Shown: positions 32,153-40,924 of the stretch, one piece after another
Position numbering within the stretch: the first letter of the stretch is position 1
Layout of the letters: every line of letters starts with the position of its first letter
From: AC-51 sp963749895
GTDB taxonomy: Bacteria; Actinomycetota; UBA4738; HRBIN12
Direction: 5' to 3'
Length of the DNA: 64,000 nucleotides
Assembly (NCBI GenBank): GCA_963749895.1
Contig: CAVVOG010000001.1
Span: 806,001 to 870,000, forward strand
Program-made: the position numbers and the translations under genes
Notes under the pieces: generated by a model
Database searches by the model: none
What the model was told of the DNA's origin: nothing
Seen by the model: only the letters and a program-made list of their open reading frames with translations

Positions 32153-32359
32153 ATGTCGTTCGTGCTGGAACTCTGGGTCCGCGCGTCCTCGATCCTGCGT
32201 CGCGAGGAGGGGCAGACCACCGCCGAGTACGCCCTCGTGATCCTTGCGGCAGCCGCCGTCGCCGTGGTCCTGATCGCGTGGGCTCGTTCCTCCGGGAAGT
32301 TGCCGGCGTTCTTCGACCAGGTGATCGACCAGGTGATCGGTGATGCGACCGCGGCCTGA
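32153..32359 (+). CDS. DUF4244/Flp-type pilin
   Basis: 68 residues, beginning after a strong GAGAGGAGGT site. It has a short leader ending RREEG, then QTTAEYALVILAAAAVAVVL. The Gly20/Gln21 junction with Glu25 five residues in and a long hydrophobic helix is the type IVb (Flp) prepilin pattern; size and sequence fit the actinobacterial DUF4244 family. After leader removal by a prepilin peptidase (not found in this window) it should be the major pilus subunit. The next gene starts inside its end (17-base overlap). Confidence 0.88.
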   Translation: MSFVLELWVRASSILRREEGQTTAEYALVILAAAAVAVVLIAWARSSGKLPAFFDQVIDQVIGDATAA

Positions 32360-32741
32360 GTGCCGGAGGGTTGAACGGGGGAGCGCGGCGGTCGAGTTCG
32401 CCCTGGTCCTGCCGCTCGTCCTCATCGTGGTGCTCGGGCTCGTGCAGGTGGGGCTGGTCGCGAGGGACCGGTTGCTGGTGGATGCGGCAGCGCGCGCCGG
32501 GGCGCGCGCTGCCGCGTTGGCCGATGACGACGCGGGCGCCAGGGCCATGGCCCTGGCGGCCGCCCCCGGGATCGAGCCCGCCCATACGAACGTCACGATC
32601 ACACGGAGCGGGACGCGCGGCGATCCGGTCGAGGTGCGGGTCACCTACGCGGCGCCGCTCCGCGTGCCGCTCGTCGCCTGGCTCGTCGGGTCTCAGGTCA
32701 CGATGTCGTCGACCGCGGTCGTCCGTCAGGAATTCGGATGA
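32343..32741 (+). CDS. TadE-like minor pseudopilin
   Basis: 132 residues. The ATG at 32343 overlaps the pilin gene end; a GTG three bases earlier is also possible. The N-terminus ERGSAAVEFALVLPLVL shows the TadE pattern, with Glu18 five residues after the likely Gly13/Ser14 cleavage site and a hydrophobic helix of about 22 residues. The rest is an extracellular beta-rich domain (NVTITRSGTRGDPVEVRVTY). TadE proteins are minor pilins needed for Flp pilus assembly. It is coupled to the next gene by an ATGA overlap. Confidence 0.9.
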   Translation: MRPRPECRRVERGSAAVEFALVLPLVLIVVLGLVQVGLVARDRLLVDAAARAGARAAALADDDAGARAMALAAAPGIEPAHTNVTITRSGTRGDPVEVRVTYAAPLRVPLVAWLVGSQVTMSSTAVVRQEFG

Positions 32742-33109
32742 GGAGCGAACGGGGCTCGGTCTCGGTCGTCCTCGCGGCGGGGGTCCTCGTCGTGCTGGTG
32801 CTGACCCTCGGCTTGGGGGACCTCGCCCGTGTCCTCACGGCACGGTCCCGCGCCCGCACCGCCGCCGATGCGGCGGCGCTGGCCGCCGCGCAGGAACTCG
32901 CGATCCCGTCGGGTGGCGATCCCGAGGGGCTCGCGGTCGAGTACGCGCGGGCCAACGGCGCGGTCCTGGTCTCCTGCACGTGCGACCCGGGGACGTGGGA
33001 GGCGGTCGTCGAGGTCGAGATACCCGTCGGAGACCTCCGCCTCGTCCCCGGTTCTCCGATCGTCACCGCCCGCGCACGAGCGGTGGTGGATCTCCCGGCG
33101 CCACCCTGA
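32738..33109 (+). CDS. TadE-like/Rv3654c-type secreted minor pilus protein
   Basis: 123 residues, starting at an ATGA overlap with the TadE gene. It begins MRSERGSVSVVLAAGVLVVL with a prepilin-like Gly-Ser and a helix, but lacks the Glu at position +5. TARSRARTAADAAALAAAQEL follows, as in the Rv3654c-type proteins that close actinomycete tad operons. A Cys pair (SCTCDPG) is present in the outer domain. Probable role: minor component or assembly factor of the pilus. It is the last gene of the operon; the DUF983 gene converges seven bases away. Confidence 0.85.
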   Translation: MRSERGSVSVVLAAGVLVVLVLTLGLGDLARVLTARSRARTAADAAALAAAQELAIPSGGDPEGLAVEYARANGAVLVSCTCDPGTWEAVVEVEIPVGDLRLVPGSPIVTARARAVVDLPAPP

Positions 33110-33115
33110 CGCCCG

Positions 33116-33505
33116 CTACTCGAGCTGGCCGGACCGGGGGTCACGGTGGACCGGCGTCGCGTATCCGGGTTCGCTCCGATGGACCAGGAACTCCACCGCC
33201 GCCCAGATCGTCTTCGAGCGCGGGTAGAACCACATCGGCACCCCCACGAGGGCGACGATGCTCATGGCGAGCAGCTGCGGCACCGGCACGTCGGGCACGG
33301 TGAAGGCCAACGTCACTCCGATCACCGCGAGCCACACGCCGAACGCGACGACGTAGTTCAGGACCATCGCGCCGAGGAACCCGCCCTCTTCCCTCTCGAA
33401 CCGCAGCGAGCAAGCCGGGCAGACCGGCTTCAACCCGAACCAGCCGTTCCAGATCCGCCTGTCGCCGCATCGGGGGCACCGCTTGCGCGCACCCCGGACG
33501 AGCAC
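33116..33505 (-). CDS. DUF983 membrane protein with zinc-ribbon-like cysteines
   Basis: 129 residues from a GTG at 33505. A cysteine motif CPRCG and a second pair, CPACS, precede two membrane helices (NYVVAFGVWLAVIGVTLAF and LLAMSIVALVGVPMWFYP). This is the layout of DUF983, an uncharacterised small family whose members usually start MLxRGxxRRCPRCG. The frame extends upstream to the cupin stop but offers no ATG, GTG or TTG there. It follows the cupin gene on the same strand. Confidence 0.82.
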   Translation of the reverse strand: MLVRGARKRCPRCGDRRIWNGWFGLKPVCPACSLRFEREEGGFLGAMVLNYVVAFGVWLAVIGVTLAFTVPDVPVPQLLAMSIVALVGVPMWFYPRSKTIWAAVEFLVHRSEPGYATPVHRDPRSGQLE

Positions 33506-33601
33506 CGTGAACCCGCCCGCCTCCTCGACGAGCGGCGTCCCGTGTCCCGGACCCTCGCCCCGGGCCGACGGGTCGAGGTTGACGTACGGGTTGCTCGTGG
33601 C

Positions 33602-33955
33602 TCAGTCCTCCGTCTGCGGGTCGTAGATCGCGTAGAACTTCACGATCGTCTCCTTGATCTTCCAGGTGCCCTTCGTGCCTTTCGGCGTGATCAGGACGTC
33701 CCCTGCCCTCACCGTGTGGATGACGCCGTCGGGCGTTTCGATGTCGGCCTCGCCCTGCAGGATCATCGCGATCTCGTGGTACGGCCGCTCGAACGACCAC
33801 GTGTCGGGCTCGCGTTCCCACAGGCCGGTCGTGAACGGACCGGTCGCGAACACGTCGGCCTCGGCGCCGCCGGTCCCCATCGCGCCCGGGGGGTCGACCA
33901 GCGCCCTCCAGGTCTCGCGGCCCCCCGTCGACAGCACGCGGATCTGCGGTTCCAT
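33602..33955 (-). CDS. Single-domain cupin protein
   Basis: 117 residues from the ATG at 33955, preceded by AGGAGGTGG. A cupin barrel is evident: ERPYHEIAMILQGEADIETPDG is motif 1, and VRAGDVLITPKGTKGTWKI motif 2 with the His of motif 2 replaced. It resembles the ureidoglycine-aminohydrolase-type cupin_3 family (DUF861). With His and Glu in motif 1 it could bind a metal, but no specific reaction can be claimed. It lies upstream of the DUF983 gene and divergent from the DUF5318 gene. Confidence 0.82.
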   Translation of the reverse strand: MEPQIRVLSTGGRETWRALVDPPGAMGTGGAEADVFATGPFTTGLWEREPDTWSFERPYHEIAMILQGEADIETPDGVIHTVRAGDVLITPKGTKGTWKIKETIVKFYAIYDPQTED

Positions 33956-34027
33956 CGCCACCTCCTGTTCGGTCCGTGGGACGAAGGCTACGACCTTCGG
34001 CGCATCCCCCATGTCCGGGCTCGGGTG

Positions 34028-34033
34028 TACCAT
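34028..34033 (+). promoter_or_regulatory. -10 element for leaderless DUF5318 gene
   Basis: TACCAT is followed by 9 bases and the ATG at 34043, with no ribosome-binding site between them. Confidence 0.5.
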
Positions 34034-34042
34034 CGCCCGACC

Positions 34043-34459
34043 ATGGCCGGGAAGAAGAGGAGCACGCGTACCCCGCTGGGCCGCACCGCGCGGTCGCAGC
34101 TGGGCGTGATCGACTACACCCTGGCCAAACGCGCGATCCTGCGCGACGCGCAGGTGGGCCTGCAGTCGTACAACGACCTGTGTGACGCCCATCCCGAGCT
34201 GATTCGGGCGGCGAAGAACGTCGGCGAGGCCACCCGCAACGACTGCCCGGTCTGCGGCAAGGACAAGCTCGTCCTGCTCGCGTACGTCTACGGCGACTCC
34301 CTGAAACAGGAGAACGGTCGCCTGTGGTCGATCGCCACCGGTCTGCGGTTGGCCGCCGCCTACCCGGGCGCGTGCTGCTACGTCGTCGAGGTCTGCCGGC
34401 AGTGCCAGTGGAACCATCTGCGCGAGGCGTTCACCGCGCGGCGAGCGGCCACCGGCTGA
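34043..34459 (+). CDS. DUF5318 family protein with a zinc-ribbon-like centre
   Basis: 138 residues. The N-terminus is basic (AGKKRSTRTPLGRTARSQ), followed by VIDYTLAKRAILRDAQVG and HPELIRAAKNVGE. CPVCG at about residue 71 and CRQC at about 118 form a probable zinc site, with VLLAYVYGD between. This matches the actinobacterial DUF5318 family, often located next to a class A penicillin-binding protein gene as here. Function is unknown. The PBP gene follows 69 bases later with its own leaderless-type promoter. Confidence 0.85.
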   Translation: MAGKKRSTRTPLGRTARSQLGVIDYTLAKRAILRDAQVGLQSYNDLCDAHPELIRAAKNVGEATRNDCPVCGKDKLVLLAYVYGDSLKQENGRLWSIATGLRLAAAYPGACCYVVEVCRQCQWNHLREAFTARRAATG

Positions 34460-34514
34460 TCATCGCCACGGAACCGCAACGTTCCCGGCCCGCCCGTGTG
34501 ACGCCGACCGTTGC

Positions 34515-34520
34515 TACGCT
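34515..34520 (+). promoter_or_regulatory. -10 element for leaderless penicillin-binding protein gene
   Basis: TACGCT followed by 8 bases and the GTG at 34529, without a ribosome-binding site. Confidence 0.5.
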
Positions 34521-34528
34521 GAAAGACC

Positions 34529-36835
34529 GTGGCCACCCGGTCGAAACCCCCTGCGAAGCGCGACGCCTACGTCCCGCGCCATGCGCCTGAGAAGGTCGCC
34601 GCCAAGGCGTCCAAGAAGGCTGGTGGGCGCCGTTCGTTCCTGCGTCGCCGCTGGTGGCTGTTCGTCCTGCTCACGCCGGTGCTGCTCGGCGTGCTCGCGT
34701 CGGTGGCCGTCTTCGTGGCCTACGCGCGCATCCAACTTCCGGAGACCCTCCCGCCGATCCGCACGACCTACGTCTACGACCGCAACGGAGAGCTGATCAC
34801 CACGCTGCACGGTTCGGTCGATCGCACCGTGATCAAGCTGAACGAGATGTCGCCCTCCCTGATCGACGCGGTGATCGCGACCGAGGACAAGGACTTCTAC
34901 ACGCACTCGGGGGTCGACCCCGTCGGGATCGCCCGGGCCGCGTGGACGAACTTCCGCGGTACGGACAACGAGGTCCAGGGCGCGTCGACGATCACCCAGC
35001 AGCTGGTCAAGAACGTCTACGCGGGCGAATACGTCGAGGACGAGGAGACCGGCCTCACCGAGTACGTCCAGCCGGATCGGACGGTTCAGCAGAAGGTGCG
35101 CGAGATCCTGCTCGCCGTGAAGCTCGAACAGGAGCTGGGCAAGGATCGGATCTTGGCCCAGTACCTGAACACCGTCTACTTCGGCCACGGCGCCTACGGG
35201 ATCGAGGCGGCAGCCCAGACCTACTTCGGGAAGCCCGCGAAGCGGCTGAACGTGGTGCAGGCGGCGACGCTCGCCGGCGTCCTGCATGCCCCCGAGCTGT
35301 ACGACCCGATCGACCGTCCCTACGACAACGAGTTCCGTCGCGACTACGTGCTCGATCAGATGGCGCGCTACGGCTACCTCGACCCGGCCGAGGCCGAGCG
35401 GCTCAAGGAGAAGAAGTGCTGCGGGACGGTCGAGGAGGACGAGAGCGAGCGTCTGGCCGCCCCCGGTGACGCCGAGTACTTCGTCGACCACGTCCGCCGG
35501 ACGCTGTTCGACATGAGGGGGTTCGGCAGCGCGCGTGTCTACGGCGGCGGGCTCCAGGTGACGACGACCCTGGACCTGCGGCTGCAGGAGGCGGCCGAGG
35601 CCGCGATCGCGACCCACCTGCCCGACGAAGGGACCGACCCGGAGGCGGCGCTCGTCGCGATCGACATCTCCGACGGCGGCATCCTCGCGATGGCCGGCGG
35701 GCGCGATTGGCAGGAGTCGAAGGTGAACCTGGCGACCGCCGCCGGAGGTGGCGGGCGCCAAGCGGGCTCCGCCTTCAAGGCGTTCACGCTCGCCGAGGCG
35801 ATGCAGCAGGGGTACGACCTCAACGCGTGGTGGCAGGGCCCCTCGACGATGGCGATCCCTGGATGTCCCGACCCCGAGCAGCCCGACGGGTTGTGGCACC
35901 CGGTGAACGCGGAGGGTTCCGGCAGCTACTCGCTCGCCGGCGCCACCGCGAACTCGGTGAACACGATCTACGCTCAGCTGATCTCGCAGCTCGGCCCCGA
36001 GAACGTGGTGGACATGGCACACACGCTGGGGATCCGCTCGGAGCTCCCTCCGGTGTGCGCGATCACGCTCGGCTCGGTCGCCGTGAACCCGCTCGAGATG
36101 GCGAACGCCTACGCGACGCTCGCGAACCATGGCGTTCGGCACTGGGCGTCTCCGATCCTCAACGTGAAGACCGCGAGCGGGCGGACCGAGCGGATACCTG
36201 CGAACGAGGGCGAGCAGGTGATCGACCCGAACGACGCCGATCTCGTGACCTACGCGCTGCAGGGCGTGATCTCTGGCGGGACCGGATCGTCCGCCGCGAT
36301 CCCTGGCTATCCGGCGGCGGGCAAGACGGGCTCGGCGAAGAACAACGTCGACGCGTGGTTCTGCGGCTTCACGGTCCAGGTCGCGACGTGCGTGTGGATC
36401 GGGTACGCCGAGGGTGAGATCCCTCTCGAGAACGTCCAGGGCGTCCCGCTCGTCTTCGGAGGCACGATCCCGGCAGCGATCTGGCAGGACTTCATGACGA
36501 TCGCGATGGACGGTCGGGATGCCGAGTCGTTCTCGACCCCGTCGTTCGAGGGCTACACGCTGGGACCCGCCGTCCCGGTGCCCTCGCCGACCCCGGTCGA
36601 CCCGTGCGCCGTTCCGAGCGGCGTCAGCCCCGGCCTGTGCCCGAGCGAGTCGCCGTCGCCGGAACCCGAGCCCACCGAGGAGCCCTCGCCCACCCAGAGC
36701 CCCGAGCCCACCGAGGAGCCCTCGCCCACCGAGAGCCCCGAGCCCACCGAGCCTCCGAGCCCGACGAAGAGCCCCAAACCAACGCCGTCGCCCGCGGAGC
36801 GACCACCTCCCACGTGGAGCGCCCGGCTCAGCTGA
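34529..36835 (+). CDS. Class A penicillin-binding protein (glycosyltransferase/transpeptidase)
   Basis: 768 residues. A basic cytoplasmic tail and one membrane helix (WWLFVLLTPVLLGVLASVAVFV) are followed by a GT51 domain with Glu119 in ATEDKDFYTHSG and GASTITQQLVKN. The transpeptidase domain (about 330-680) has SxxK at Ser414-Lys417 (GSAFKAF), SxN at NSVN and KTGS at AAGKTGSAKN. It should polymerise lipid II and cross-link peptidoglycan outside the membrane. The last 80 residues are a Pro/Glu/Ser/Thr-rich tail containing three 12-residue repeats. The gene end overlaps the convergent histidine kinase gene by 8 bases. GTG is supported by the -10 spacing. Confidence 0.95.
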   Translation: MATRSKPPAKRDAYVPRHAPEKVAAKASKKAGGRRSFLRRRWWLFVLLTPVLLGVLASVAVFVAYARIQLPETLPPIRTTYVYDRNGELITTLHGSVDRTVIKLNEMSPSLIDAVIATEDKDFYTHSGVDPVGIARAAWTNFRGTDNEVQGASTITQQLVKNVYAGEYVEDEETGLTEYVQPDRTVQQKVREILLAVKLEQELGKDRILAQYLNTVYFGHGAYGIEAAAQTYFGKPAKRLNVVQAATLAGVLHAPELYDPIDRPYDNEFRRDYVLDQMARYGYLDPAEAERLKEKKCCGTVEEDESERLAAPGDAEYFVDHVRRTLFDMRGFGSARVYGGGLQVTTTLDLRLQEAAEAAIATHLPDEGTDPEAALVAIDISDGGILAMAGGRDWQESKVNLATAAGGGGRQAGSAFKAFTLAEAMQQGYDLNAWWQGPSTMAIPGCPDPEQPDGLWHPVNAEGSGSYSLAGATANSVNTIYAQLISQLGPENVVDMAHTLGIRSELPPVCAITLGSVAVNPLEMANAYATLANHGVRHWASPILNVKTASGRTERIPANEGEQVIDPNDADLVTYALQGVISGGTGSSAAIPGYPAAGKTGSAKNNVDAWFCGFTVQVATCVWIGYAEGEIPLENVQGVPLVFGGTIPAAIWQDFMTIAMDGRDAESFSTPSFEGYTLGPAVPVPSPTPVDPCAVPSGVSPGLCPSESPSPEPEPTEEPSPTQSPEPTEEPSPTESPEPTEPPSPTKSPKPTPSPAERPPPTWSARLS
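36668..36775 (+). repeat. Three tandem 36-bp repeats encoding a Pro/Glu-rich PBP tail
   Basis: Units begin at 36668, 36704 and 36740 and encode EPTEEPSPTQSP, EPTEEPSPTESP and EPTEPPSPTKSP. The copies differ at a few bases. The repeat is in frame, so copy number changes would lengthen or shorten the extracellular tail without disrupting the protein. Confidence 0.9.
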
Positions 36836-38939
36836 CGCCGATCGCCACGAACGCCGCGTCGAGCGGGATCGTGGCCATCACGGCCGTGCCGCGGCCGGGG
36901 GTGGACCTGACCGCGAACGTCCCGCTCGCGAGTTCGACCCGCTCGCGCATCGACGCCAGCCCGACCCGTCCCGCCGCGAGGAACTCCCGCGCGTTCGCGG
37001 TGTCGAATCCCTTGCCGTCGTCCTCGATCTCGATCCGCAGCTGCGTCTGGTCCGAGCCCACGTAGACGCTCACGTGGGAGGCGTCGGCGTGCTTGCCGAC
37101 GTTCGCGAGCGCCTCCTGCACCACCCGGTACGCGAGCGTCTCGAGGTCCGCAGGGAGCTCCGCCTTCAGCTGGCCGCCGAACTCCGCCTGCAGGTCTTGT
37201 TCGGTCCCGAACCGCATCAACGAGTCGCGCAGGGCCGGCATCAGCCCCCGCTCCTCGAGGACCGGCGGACGGAGCCCTGCCATGAGCCGGCGCAGGGCGT
37301 TCGCCTCGCCCGCGATCTCCCGGCGGAGCTCCGTCAGCACGTCGATCGTCCCCTCGACGTCACCCGACTTCAGCATCAGCAGGGCGGCCTCGAGCGAGAG
37401 GGAGGCGGCCGAGACGCCTTGGACGGGCCCGTCGTGGAGATCGCGGGCGATCCGGTTCCGCTCCTGCTCGATCGCGGCGTTCGTTCGGCGAAGCAATCGG
37501 GTTCGGTCCTCGTCACGGTCCTGGAGGAACTGGAACAGCGACCGGATCGTCCGGTCGGCGACCTTCGCGGCGGTCACGTCGCGGACCACGAGCAGGCGGC
37601 GCGGTGGCGAGGTCGGCAGGACCGAGGTCCGCGACTCGAGGTAGCGGGTCTGCCCCTCGGGCAGGTCGATCCGACCCTCGCCGGTCTCGGGGAGTTGCGC
37701 GAAGGACGCGTCCGCGCCGGTGACCCGGGCGGCGACCTCATCCCAGCCCCGACCCTCGATCGAGGCCCGGTCGACGCCGACCATGGACGCGAACGCATCG
37801 TTGGATTGGACGACGACGCCCGCCGCGTCCAGCTCGAGGAGACCGTCGACCGCGCCGTCGAAGACCGAGCGGAGGTGCTCCTCGGATCGGCGATGCGTCT
37901 CGTTCGCATCACGGACCCGTGCGAGCGCCCGGTCCGCAGCGTCGAGTGCGGCCTCGCGGCGGGTGAGGGCATCCTGGATCTGGAGCTGCGCCTGGGCCAT
38001 CGAGGTCTGGTTCGCGATCATCCGCGCCGCGATCGCACCTCCCAGCACGACGACGAGCACGATCGACTCGGTGTGGCTGAGATCCCCGGCGTCGTCGAGG
38101 ATCGTGACGACGAGCAGTGCCCCACAGGCGGCGAGCACCGCCGCGCTCGTCAGCACCGGTCGGGCGAGCCGCGAGACCTCCGAGGGTCCGGCGGCGGATC
38201 CGTGCGAGACCGTGGTCATCGTCGCGGCGAACGCGTACGGGGCCAGCAGGAAGGCCAGGTCCACCGGCGCGGAGGATCCGTCGAACGTCCCGTGGGTCCA
38301 CTCGATCCCGAACAGCACGATCGCCGTACTGCCGAGCGTGGCGGCCGCACAGAGCATCAGGTGGGGTCGCGACGGCACCCACAGGGCGAGGGCGGCGAAG
38401 GCGGTGAAGATGCCCGAGGCGACGATCGCGACGACGGCGACCGACACGATCGTGGGGCCGTCGGGGTCACCGGGCCTCATCAGGACGTAGACGATCGCGG
38501 CGAGCGACATCGAGATCACGACGACGTCGAGCGCGAGGGCACGGCGGTCCGCCGGCTCGAAGTGGGCCCCGTACTGGGCCCGCATCGCGAACGCGAGCGG
38601 GACGAGGAAGGTCAACAGCAAGACGTCGCTCGCCCTCGGTCCGTACGAGCCGGGCGCCACGAGGTCCGTCACGAGGAACACGAGCTCAGCGAGCGCGATG
38701 AGGCCCCACATGGCGGCGATCGCACGTCCACCGGGCCACCCCCCGGCCCACAGGGCGATCACGATCGCGGACACCGTCGATGCGACCACGACGAGGATCT
38801 CCGAGCCGATCGCCGCCGAGCGAGCATCGCCCGATAGGCCGGCGTAGACGAGCACGGACGCGATCGCGAGCGCGAGGATCACGAGCCCGCGGGCCCGCGC
38901 GTGCGAGGGGGGAAGCGTGTCGTCCATCGGGGTTCCCAT
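36828..38939 (-). CDS. Membrane sensor histidine kinase with PAS domain (NarL-system type)
   Basis: 703 residues. About eight to nine hydrophobic helices fill residues 20-310, followed by a coiled segment (LQIQDALTRREAALDAADRA), a PAS domain (HLRSVFDGAVDGLLELDAAG, about 360-480), and a HisKA_3 dimerisation domain with phospho-acceptor His502 in ARDLHDGPVQ. A HATPase domain completes it (YRVVQEALANVGKHA, IEDDGKGFD). It would sense an unknown membrane or redox signal and phosphorylate the response regulator encoded 98 bases upstream on the same strand. The start could also be the ATG 12 bases downstream (MDDTLPPSHAR). Confidence 0.92.
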   Translation of the reverse strand: MGTPMDDTLPPSHARARGLVILALAIASVLVYAGLSGDARSAAIGSEILVVVASTVSAIVIALWAGGWPGGRAIAAMWGLIALAELVFLVTDLVAPGSYGPRASDVLLLTFLVPLAFAMRAQYGAHFEPADRRALALDVVVISMSLAAIVYVLMRPGDPDGPTIVSVAVVAIVASGIFTAFAALALWVPSRPHLMLCAAATLGSTAIVLFGIEWTHGTFDGSSAPVDLAFLLAPYAFAATMTTVSHGSAAGPSEVSRLARPVLTSAAVLAACGALLVVTILDDAGDLSHTESIVLVVVLGGAIAARMIANQTSMAQAQLQIQDALTRREAALDAADRALARVRDANETHRRSEEHLRSVFDGAVDGLLELDAAGVVVQSNDAFASMVGVDRASIEGRGWDEVAARVTGADASFAQLPETGEGRIDLPEGQTRYLESRTSVLPTSPPRRLLVVRDVTAAKVADRTIRSLFQFLQDRDEDRTRLLRRTNAAIEQERNRIARDLHDGPVQGVSAASLSLEAALLMLKSGDVEGTIDVLTELRREIAGEANALRRLMAGLRPPVLEERGLMPALRDSLMRFGTEQDLQAEFGGQLKAELPADLETLAYRVVQEALANVGKHADASHVSVYVGSDQTQLRIEIEDDGKGFDTANAREFLAAGRVGLASMRERVELASGTFAVRSTPGRGTAVMATIPLDAAFVAIGVS

Positions 38940-39037
38940 GATGGCGGGTCGTGTCCCCGGGCTCCATCACCCGTCCGGGCTCCCCCGTCGGACCGGAAGT
39001 CGTACCCCAACAGGGGGACACGAACGCCGGCGGGTGG

Positions 39038-39676
39038 CTACTCGATCAAGCGACGGCGGAGCGCCTCGGCGACCGCGGCGGTGCGGTCGGAGGCCCCGAG
39101 CTTCTCGAAGATGTGCTCGAGGTGCGTCTTGACCGTGTCGGGCGAGATGTAGAGACGCTCGGCGATGTCGCGGTTCGTGTGACCGAACGCGAGCAGCTGC
39201 AGGACCTCGATCTCGCGCGCGGTCAGGGTCTCCGCCTTGCGGTCGCGTTCCTTCGCCGTCGAGAGCTCCTCGGCGAGCGCGACCACCAGCTGCGGGTCGA
39301 TCACCATGTTGCCGCCGGCGACGAGGCGCACCGTCTGGATCAGATGCTCGGCGTCGCGGGCCTTCAGCACGTAGCCGCGGGCGCCGCTGCGGACGGCCTC
39401 GACCACGAACTGTCGGTCGTCGTAGGCGGTCAGCATGATCACGCCGACGTCGGGGTGGTTGTCGCGGATCTCCCGCGCGGCTTCGAGGCCGTCCATCTCG
39501 GGCATCCGGATGTCGATCAGCGCGATGTCGGGGTTCTCGGCGGCGACGAGATCCAGCAGCTCCTTGCCGTTCGAAGCCTCGCCGACGACCTCGATCCCGT
39601 CGGCCATGTCGAGGTAGCGGCGAAGGCCCTGTCGTACCAGCGAATGGTCGTCCGCGATCGCGACCTTGATCGTCAC
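39038..39676 (-). CDS. NarL/FixJ-family response regulator (partner of the 36828-38939 kinase)
   Basis: 212 residues from a GTG at 39676 with AAAGGA upstream. The receiver domain has acidic pocket IADDH, phospho-acceptor Asp55 in ALIDIRMPEMDG and switch Lys in YVLKARD. A linker precedes a LuxR-type helix-turn-helix (LTAREIEVLQLLAFGHTNRD, YISPDTVKTHLEHIFEKLGA). A minus-strand TAGTAT element lies at 39716-39711, 34 bases before the start, so unlike many neighbours this operon has a leader. The kinase gene follows on the same transcript. Target genes are unknown; the adjacent cell-wall gene is one possibility. Confidence 0.94.
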   Translation of the reverse strand: MTIKVAIADDHSLVRQGLRRYLDMADGIEVVGEASNGKELLDLVAAENPDIALIDIRMPEMDGLEAAREIRDNHPDVGVIMLTAYDDRQFVVEAVRSGARGYVLKARDAEHLIQTVRLVAGGNMVIDPQLVVALAEELSTAKERDRKAETLTAREIEVLQLLAFGHTNRDIAERLYISPDTVKTHLEHIFEKLGASDRTAAVAEALRRRLIE

Positions 39677-39754
39677 GCCCCGTCCTTTCGTTCCGCCCTC
39701 GGGTGGCCCGATACTACCCGTAAACGGCTCGCGGACACGACCGCCCGCACGAAC

Positions 39755-40924
39755 TCAGAACAGCGGGTGCCAGTTCACGAAGAGCGTCGCGAGCACCCCG
39801 TACGCGGCGGCGGACCCCGCCACGAGCGCCGTCTCGACACCGCGCCGGCGACCGGCGACGTGGGCCAGCCCCCAGAACGCCGGGAACAGGACCAGGACGA
39901 ACCTCGGCGCCGACAGGAGGGGCCGGCTCGGATAGGGGAGCGTGAGTGGGATCAGCAGGCTGATCCAGGCGTAGACGCCGTAGGCAGCGATCACCCGTCG
40001 GGTGACGAGCACGAGGCCTGCCACGACCAGCGCGACGACCACGACGTCCACCAGCCACCAGGATCGGTAGCGCCACGCGTGGTCGAGGGCCTGCCACACG
40101 GTGTCCCACGGAGCCCATTCGTCGCGTTGCCAGTTCGCCTGCGCGTCGAGGGGCGCCCACGGGGACCCCTCCCGGACCCACCAGACCCCCGCGTACAGGA
40201 GCGGCGCCAGCCCGGCTGCGCCGACCGCCAGGGCGCGCGGGGCCAGCGGGCGGCCATGGACGCGCCACTGACGGATCGCCTCGACCGCGAGCCCGATCGC
40301 CACGACGACCCCGATCGGGCGTGTGAGGGCGGCTCCCGCCCCCGCCGCGGCCGCCCATCCCCAGCGCTCGCCCCGCGCGAACCAGAACGCGCTCACCGTC
40401 AACAGCAGGAACGTCGCCTCCGTGTACGGGGCGAGCAGGAAGAAGCCGGTCGGGAAGAGCGCGACGAACAGCACCGTCCGTCGCGCGAGGTCGGGGTCGC
40501 CGAACTCGCGCCGCGTGAGCGCGTGGAGCATCAGCAGCGCCCCGAACGAGGCGGCGTTCGACACGAGGAGCGCGGCTCCGAGCGCACCGACGCCCGGCAA
40601 CCAGGCGACCGCTCGGATCGCGAGCGGGTACACGGGGAAGAAGGCGGCGCTCGCGTCGTCGGGGTCGTAGCCATCGGTCGCGATGCGCAGGTACCAGAGC
40701 GCGTCCTGTCGCTCGGTGGCGGTCACCAGCGCGTCCCATCCCCGGTCGGGGGGCCGCGCCGGCCAGCCCGGAACACCGACCGGTTGCCCCTGCGGCATGG
40801 CGACGAGTCCCACGCCGACCGCCGAGACGACGAACAGGAGGAGCCGGGCGCCGACGAAGGCCCACAACGTCGGGACGAGTCCGTCGCGGATCCGCACCGT
40901 CGCGACGCCGTCGCCCGCGTTCAC
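39755..40924 (-). CDS. Membrane mannosyltransferase of the PIG-V type
   Basis: 389 residues with about nine membrane helices. It carries RQDALWYLRIATDGYDPDDA, the Asp-rich first-loop region typical of GT-C enzymes, then AFFPVYPLAIR and YTEATFLLLTVSAFW, the pattern of GPI-mannosyltransferase II (PIG-V)-like bacterial proteins. Such enzymes transfer mannose from a polyprenyl-phosphate donor to a lipid or glycan acceptor outside the membrane. The GTG at 40924 overlaps the stop of the upstream glycosyltransferase gene (GTGA), so the pair probably acts in one glycolipid or wall-glycan pathway. Confidence 0.85.
   Translation of the reverse strand: MNAGDGVATVRIRDGLVPTLWAFVGARLLLFVVSAVGVGLVAMPQGQPVGVPGWPARPPDRGWDALVTATERQDALWYLRIATDGYDPDDASAAFFPVYPLAIRAVAWLPGVGALGAALLVSNAASFGALLMLHALTRREFGDPDLARRTVLFVALFPTGFFLLAPYTEATFLLLTVSAFWFARGERWGWAAAAGAGAALTRPIGVVVAIGLAVEAIRQWRVHGRPLAPRALAVGAAGLAPLLYAGVWWVREGSPWAPLDAQANWQRDEWAPWDTVWQALDHAWRYRSWWLVDVVVVALVVAGLVLVTRRVIAAYGVYAWISLLIPLTLPYPSRPLLSAPRFVLVLFPAFWGLAHVAGRRRGVETALVAGSAAAYGVLATLFVNWHPLF

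Noticed and set aside
36668..36775. CRISPR-like repeat array
   Set aside because: Units are contiguous, in frame and encode Pro/Glu-rich protein. No spacers or cas genes are present.
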